A stretch of DNA of 64,000 nucleotides, from the NCBI GenBank assembly GCA_023853785.1, contig JAJIRX010000028.1, positions 158,392 through 222,391 of the forward strand. Direction: 5' to 3'. The first letter of the stretch is position 1, and each line of letters starts with the position of its first letter. Below are positions 59,760-64,000 of this stretch, piece by piece. Origin of the DNA: Psilocybe azurescens. Lineage: Eukaryota > Basidiomycota > Agaricomycetes > Agaricales > Agrocybaceae. The notes beneath the pieces were generated by a model, which was not told the DNA's origin, did no database searches, and saw only the letters and a list, made by a program, of their open reading frames with translations. The translations under genes were made by a program, and so were the position numbers.

Positions 59760-59774
59760 GCCAGCACATCACTA
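59712..59774 (-). repeat. Second hAT-like terminus (inverse orientation)
   Basis: The reverse complement begins TAGTGATGTGCTGGCTCAG and continues into CTTGGCCTGAAAGCC and GGCTTTGGCTTGGC, the same terminus as at 43714. It probably marks one end of a degraded non-autonomous element; the other end is not found. Confidence 0.5.
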
Positions 59775-60161
59775 GTCTCTTTTCATCCCTCTGCCTGCTT
59801 CCACACCTCCCACTTTTACATGGAAATCATATCTTCATTTTTTGCCTGATCTTTCATACCAGACCAATTATAATCCAAACTCTGAAACATGATCCTGTCA
59901 TGACTCTGTCAATTATGTTCACAATCATCTCAATGTTCATGACCTCCAACACACATCAAATCTTATTGATGCAGACCTTCATGTTGTATAGAACACAGGT
60001 GAAGAGAAGAATATGGCATTGGGAAAGGACTGAGGTTTTTAAAGAGTCTGCTTGCTGGTTAACAAGAATAAGGACTTATAGATAGTATTCTGTCAGTAGG
60101 TACTTCCTTGGCAATTACAGGTCTTTAGCAACACCACAAATTCCATAGAAGTTTATATATT

Positions 60162-60185
60162 GAGTAAATGAGTAAATGAGTAAAT
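60162..60185 (+). repeat. Short 8-bp tandem repeat (GAGTAAAT x3)
   Basis: Three perfect copies, followed by GAATA, about 75 bp outside the LTR. Confidence 0.9.
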
Positions 60186-60261
60186 GAATAGCTAATAGAG
60201 GAATGGGAATCAGATTCCAACAACACTCTTGTTGGCCTTGTAACAGGCAAGGATCTGGCAC

Positions 60262-60760
60262 TGTTACGACTTCAAGCTTATATTCACGTGCGTGGATAAA
60301 GCCAACAGTCAAGTAGTCAAGAACAGTGAGTTCCAAGCGGTGTCAAGTAAGAGGAGGTTAGATTCTCAAGAACTAGCTAAAGAATACAGTGGATCCTTCC
60401 TGGTATAAATACTATGAACCGCACAGCAAGTTGAAACGAGTTTGAATATTCATCAGCAGATGTATATAAGAATAGAGGAAACAGATCAAGTGTTCATCGA
60501 AAGATGTATCATAAAAGATAGAAGTGAAAGTCCATCAAAGATATGATGGAGTTTCATAGATATGATGGAAAGCAAAGTTCATCAGAACATACGATGATGT
60601 ATCAATGATGTGACGGATGACAAAGAAAAGGGAAAAGAAAAGAAAAGAAAAGACTTGTTGTAACAATCACATGATGTTGTCCATCATGTGACAGGAAGGT
60701 TTTATATACGAAAAGGAAAAGAAAAAGGAAAAGCAAAAAGAAAATAAAGTGTCCATAACA
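60262..60760 (-). repeat. 3' LTR of the gypsy element (499 bp)
   Basis: In element orientation it starts TGTTATGGACAC and ends GTCGTAACA, a perfect TGTTA/TAACA terminal inversion. It directly follows the polypurine tract. An (AAAAG)n stretch lies inside. The 5' LTR is not in the window, so identity and target duplication cannot be checked. Confidence 0.75.
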
Positions 60761-60770
60761 TTACCCCCTA
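60761..60770 (-). promoter_or_regulatory. Polypurine tract (plus-strand primer site) of the gypsy element
   Basis: In element orientation this reads TAGGGGGTAA, immediately before the LTR start TGTTATGG. It is short, but in the place and of the composition expected. Confidence 0.6.
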
Positions 60771-60798
60771 AGGTTCGACTGTCCCAGTCGAATGGTCT

Positions 60799-61014
60799 TC
60801 AGTATCCGTAGGGTTCTCCGGTATTGTTTGCGATGCCAACGTCATCCGTGGGGTCGTCATAATCAAAGTAATCGCTTCTGTGAGGAGAGTCGTTACGCTT
60901 GAAAGGACAGTATCTTGTTGTATGTCCTGGTCCTCGGCGGTGGCAGTGGTTGCAGGTGAGTTGTTCTGTGGGGGTGTTGTGCGGTGTTTGATGAGCACGT
61001 GTTTGATGGCTCAT
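60799..61014 (-). CDS. Zinc-knuckle-like ORF downstream of pol in the gypsy element
   Basis: A ~70-residue ORF with CNHCHRRGPGHTTRYCPF. This is a CX2CX6HX4C spacing, two residues longer than the classical retroviral-type knuckle (CX2CX4HX4C). A Ser/Asp-rich tail follows. Normally the knuckle lies at the end of gag, upstream of pol; here it lies between the chromodomain and the 3' LTR. It overlaps the preceding small ORF, so the three may be one frame-broken protein. Confidence 0.55.
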   Translation of the reverse strand: MSHQTRAHQTPHNTPTEQLTCNHCHRRGPGHTTRYCPFKRNDSPHRSDYFDYDDPTDDVGIANNTGEPYGY

Positions 61015-61202
61015 TCGAAACCCTTGAGTTGAAGACGTTTGAGGGAGTCGGTGGCGGCTTTGTGGTGGACTCGGACTCTCGCCTGTTTGACTGCGATGTC
61101 CGCCTCGATGATTCGTATTTCGCCAGATAAATAGTTGAAGAATTCAAGTTCTCGTTCAATAAAGGGGGCAAAGGGCTTGACGTCGTGATCGGTTTTCGGC
61201 AT
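61011..61202 (-). CDS. Small helical ORF, gypsy element 3' region
   Basis: MPKTDHDVKPFAPFIERELE followed by amphipathic helix (SGEIRIIEADIAVKQARVRV). No known domain is recognised. It ends where the zinc-knuckle ORF begins, which suggests that they form one accessory protein. Confidence 0.45.
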   Translation of the reverse strand: MPKTDHDVKPFAPFIERELEFFNYLSGEIRIIEADIAVKQARVRVHHKAATDSLKRLQLKGFE

Positions 61203-61331
61203 TTTTCAAGATTTCAAGTAGTTCGTAGACGGAGAGAGTATTAAAAAGTTGAGACGATGTAGTAGTAGATTGGGGAACAGATGAGGCACGAGCAGTGGAA
61301 TGAGACATTGTTGGATATCGATGTTTGTTGC

Positions 61332-61646
61332 CTAGAAGTGTAGCGACTTGACCTTTCTTATAGCCTTTGTTGCCAGTCCGGGTCTAAGTTTTTCCTTGAG
61401 CTGGGAAATCCGCAGTTGATACTCTAGATTTTGGTCATGCGCCATTGCTGCACATCTGTCCTTGAGTTCATTGCGTGCTTGTTTCTCCGCATCTTGAGAC
61501 ATTATGAACGCTATCTCGAGTTCTTCAAGCATTTGTTGTCGATCTTCTTGGGATTTTGGTATTTTTGTCGTGAGGAAAATAGGTTCGTGAGTGTTTTGGG
61601 GAAAGAGAGTGGACTTGACGCGTTTGATTGAGGGAAAGGAGAGCAT
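61332..61646 (-). CDS. Small coiled-coil ORF, gypsy element 3' region
   Basis: About 104 residues with a helical core (DRQQMLEELEIAFIMSQDAE, LEYQLRISQLKEKL). Unrecognised. It lies between the chromodomain and the shorter accessory ORFs. Confidence 0.45.
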   Translation of the reverse strand: MLSFPSIKRVKSTLFPQNTHEPIFLTTKIPKSQEDRQQMLEELEIAFIMSQDAEKQARNELKDRCAAMAHDQNLEYQLRISQLKEKLRPGLATKAIRKVKSLHF

Positions 61647-61689
61647 GTTGATTGATTGTCGAGTGAGGGAAGATGGTGGTCTTTTTACA

Positions 61690-64000
61690 GCTTGTGACGT
61701 GTTCTGTAAGTCTGTAAGATTTCATTACCGGTTTCTTCAAAGACCGGCCGGGTTCCCACGTTGCTTCGGTGATCGGATAGTCCTTCCATTTGACGTAGTA
61801 TTGGTATCCTCTTCCTCTTTTCGATGTTTGAGAATCGTCTCTATTTCCCAATGTTCTTCTTGTTTAATATCTCTGGTGGCGGTTGAATGAAATTAGGTCC
61901 ATGTGTTTCGGTCTTGTGGTATGGATTAAGAAGTGTCGCATGGAATACATCGTGAATGAGCCATCCTTTGGGAGTTCCAGTCGATAAGTTAGGGGTCCTA
62001 AGACTTCTTTGATCTTGAAGGGTCCTTCTCGCTTTGGTGCCATTTTCTTGTGATAATTCATCTGTAAATTTGTCGCTTCTAGCCAAACTCTTTGTCCTTG
62101 GATGGAAGCGGTGTGAAGTTCGAGTTTTTCCTTTCAGCCATCCTTGTCCGGGCTAGTTCGTGGGCTGCTAGGGCTTCTTCTCGATCCTTTTGAAGGTACT
62201 TCAGTTTTTCTTCTACTGAAGGAAACTTGGTGTGTTCGAATGCGGTGGGAATTGCAATGGGGGAGTATCCGAGAATTAATTCGAATGGTGTTCTCTGTCT
62301 GTCCGCATGTCTTCGGTTATTGTGAGTGAATTCGAGGGTCCCAAGTCGTTCGTGCCAGTCTTCTGGGTGAGACGAGCAGTATATGGATAGATAGGCTTCG
62401 ATCTCTTGGTTATATCGCTCTGTTGTTCCGTCCGTTTGAGGGTGATAAGCAGTTGAAAATTTCGATTTTACTCCAAGGAGTTTCATTAGTTCTTTGAATG
62501 ATTCAGCGGCAAATCTGGGGTCTCGATCTGATGTGAGGCTGTCTGGTAGTCCAAACCTTTGTAGAGATTGTCCAGTAAGAGTTTGCCAGTCTTTTCAGCA
62601 TCCAGTCCTTTCATTCGGCATGGAATAAGGATAAGTCCTTTGTGTTCCCGTGATCGGTGATGCTTAGAATTGCATCAAATTCAACTTCTCCTTGCTTGTC
62701 CAGGTATTGGTGGAAGGTCTGTAAGGAAGTCCATAGCACTGTCTGCAAAGGGTCGGGCTGACTTTGGTCCAGGTATCGGTATGAATGATGGGTTAGAGGG
62801 ATGTCGATTTATTTTGAACTGTTGGCAGGCGGCACATCCTTTTATGTATTGCTTGACAAATGATTGTAATCCTGGCCACCAGTAGTGTTGTTTTACCGAA
62901 TTGAATGTTTCTAATTCTCCAGGGTGTCCGGCTGAGATAGGGTCGTGATATGATTTGACTATGTCTTTCCGAGGGTTTGATCTTTGGGATGTAGGCTCGT
63001 CCTTGGTAGTATAAGATAGTTTTGCCGCTCACGCTTTCTGTTTTCCATTCTCTGAGGTCATGTCGTGCATTTGGTGGTCCTCCTTCTAATAGGGTTTTCA
63101 TTGCTTCTGCTGTGCTGTGTCCAGTTCGCTACATTGGCAATTCTTTCCTGTAACTCAGCGTCGATTAAGTCGATGAATAGCTTTTCTGGAAGTAAGGTGA
63201 TGTTTTCATTGTCGTGGTCTTCTTCTGGGGTGAAATCAGGGCATCTTGAAAGGGTATCGGATTGAATCATTTTGTTTCAGGTAGATGTACCAACTTCAGA
63301 TTGAATTCTGAGACATACAGAGACCAGCGCGCCTGTCGTCGGTTTAGATTTTGGGCCGATCTGAAATATGTCAAATTCTTGTGATCTGAATATACCGTAG
63401 TCGTGTGTTCTGATCCTTGGATGTAGTGTCTCCATTCCTGTAATGATCTGATTATTCCCAGTAATTCCCCTGTCGAGATTTCGTAGTTTCTTTCAGTTGG
63501 AGAGAACGCCTTGATATAAATGCGCATGGGTGTCTTTCGCCATTTCCGTCCAGTTGAGTAAGGACTGCTCCGGAGGCATATTTTGAAGCGCCAGATTCAT
63601 TTGAAATGGTTTATGGGTCGGGCATCAAGAGTACCGGTTCTTCCGTGAATCGTTTCTTCAGTTCATCAAAGGCAGCTTGAGTTGTGTCATTCCATAGAAA
63701 TCCTTTGTCTTTCTTCAGGAGTTCATTTAGAGGTCGAGCTACTTCAGAGAATTTCCGGATGAATTTTTGGTAGAAGTTCCCAAAGCCCAGGAACGATCGG
63801 ACTTGTTTGAGTAGTAGGTGCTGGCCAGTCTTGAATTCCTTTGAGTTTTGTTGGATCCATAGAGATTTTTCCTGCTTCAACAATCATTCCAAGATATTCC
63901 ACTTTTCCTTGAGCAAAAGAGCATTTTTCCGGTTTGAGATAGAGATCGTTTTCGGAGTTTGTAGAACCATTTTGGTGTATTTTTCCAATTCCCCGATCTT
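61690..64000 (-). CDS. Gypsy pol: RT end, RNase H, integrase, chromodomain (partial, frame-broken)
   Basis: In element order: RT thumb/connection ([36 protein letters not shown]); RNase H ([48 protein letters not shown]); integrase zinc region ([10 protein letters not shown]) and catalytic core ([40 protein letters not shown]); the C-terminal GPF-type module ([20 protein letters not shown]); and a chromodomain ([19 protein letters not shown]), which in this group reads methylated histone to guide insertion. At least two frame changes (~63515, ~63265) separate RNase H segments. The protein begins beyond the right edge. Confidence 0.85.

Larger units (their letters stand above)
52080..60261. 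other. CpG-depleted transposon graveyard
   Basis: CpG is nearly absent while TpG and CpA abound. My manual count gives one CpG in 52261-53040 and two in 55801-56899. The exception is the hAT MITE at 56900-57436, with about twelve. Flanking host DNA and the gypsy element to the right have ordinary CpG. The block contains a broken Helitron Rep, a relic host-type gene, a hAT-like terminus and unidentified filler. The pattern fits long-term CpG methylation with deamination, known for silenced basidiomycete transposons. Confidence 0.75.
60262..64000 (-). mobile_element. Ty3/gypsy chromovirus, 3' part (runs off the right edge)
   Basis: On the minus strand, from the right: reverse transcriptase C-terminus, RNase H, integrase and chromodomain, then three small ORFs, a polypurine tract and the 3' LTR. 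The RT-RNase H-integrase-chromodomain order is that of chromoviral gypsy elements. The 5' LTR, primer-binding site, gag, protease and most of the RT are outside the window. Some frame breaks occur in pol. CpG content is ordinary, so it is younger than the block to its left. Confidence 0.9.

Noticed and set aside
43714..59774. One giant hAT element bounded by the two similar termini
   Set aside because: It would enclose an intact PAQR gene and the SDR copy with normal CpG; two separate truncated copies are simpler.
60770..60800. A tRNA-like T-loop (GGTTCGACTGTCC) near the polypurine tract
   Set aside because: No acceptor stem, D-arm or anticodon arm can be drawn around it; the sequence belongs to the gypsy element.

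Overview
The window comes from a filamentous basidiomycete, most likely a mushroom-forming Agaricomycete. Genes are broken by many short GT-AG introns of about 45-70 nt. The gene set includes a Cdc24-type Cdc42 exchange factor, secreted GH28 pectinases, a secreted GH92 mannosidase, a fungal PAQR (Izh3-like) receptor and membrane-protein families of the type expanded in Agaricomycetes. The mobile elements (Helitron, hAT, gypsy chromovirus) also fit. I see no tRNA, rRNA, CRISPR array or operon.

Layout. 0-7.5 kb: intergenic DNA, then cdc24 (+). 7.5-12.7 kb: two paralogous endopolygalacturonase genes in tandem (-). 12.7-15.4 kb: no recognisable gene, some unplaced exon-like pieces. 15.4-16.1 kb: mitochondrial-type peptidyl-tRNA hydrolase (+). 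17.2-19.3 kb: a single-pass membrane protein with two related beta-rich modules (+). 19.9-21.8 kb: SLC25 mitochondrial carrier (-). 23.07-23.82 kb: a 747-bp terminal-inverted-repeat element with a coiled-coil ORF. 24.7-31.7 kb: two diverged copies of a ~3.3-kb unit in direct orientation, each with a full paralogue of the 17-kb membrane protein gene (-) and a relic of a further copy. 32.4-35.7 kb: a membrane-anchored, Glu/Lys-rich coiled-coil protein (+). 35.8-39.5 kb: GH92 alpha-mannosidase (-). 41.9-46.3 kb: two tandem extended-SDR reductase genes (+), each with a TATA box. 47.2-49.4 kb: PAQR/Izh3-like receptor (-). 50.5-51.3 kb: possible F-box-type relic. 52.1-60.2 kb: an old, CpG-depleted transposon block with a broken Helitron Rep, a relic of an Agaricomycete nuclease-like gene and a nested, CpG-rich hAT MITE with a perfect 8-bp target duplication. 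60.26-64.0 kb: the 3' LTR and most of pol of a Ty3/gypsy chromovirus (-), running off the right edge.

The host genes are mostly independent. Visible relationships are the family pairs (GH28, SDR, membrane protein) and the secreted GH28 and GH92 enzymes, which fit a saprotrophic or plant-associated fungus. A cross-cutting feature is about twenty single-base frame breaks, often in mononucleotide runs, spread over conserved genes. They read more like consensus errors than gene decay, so CDS ranges are given from first ATG to stop across introns and suspected indels.

The strongest candidates for something unusual are: the duplicated membrane-protein unit with its decaying extra copy and variable cytoplasmic tail; the 747-bp TIR element with a passenger ORF; and the CpG-depleted block with a younger, CpG-rich hAT insertion inside it, which shows the order of silencing and insertion.
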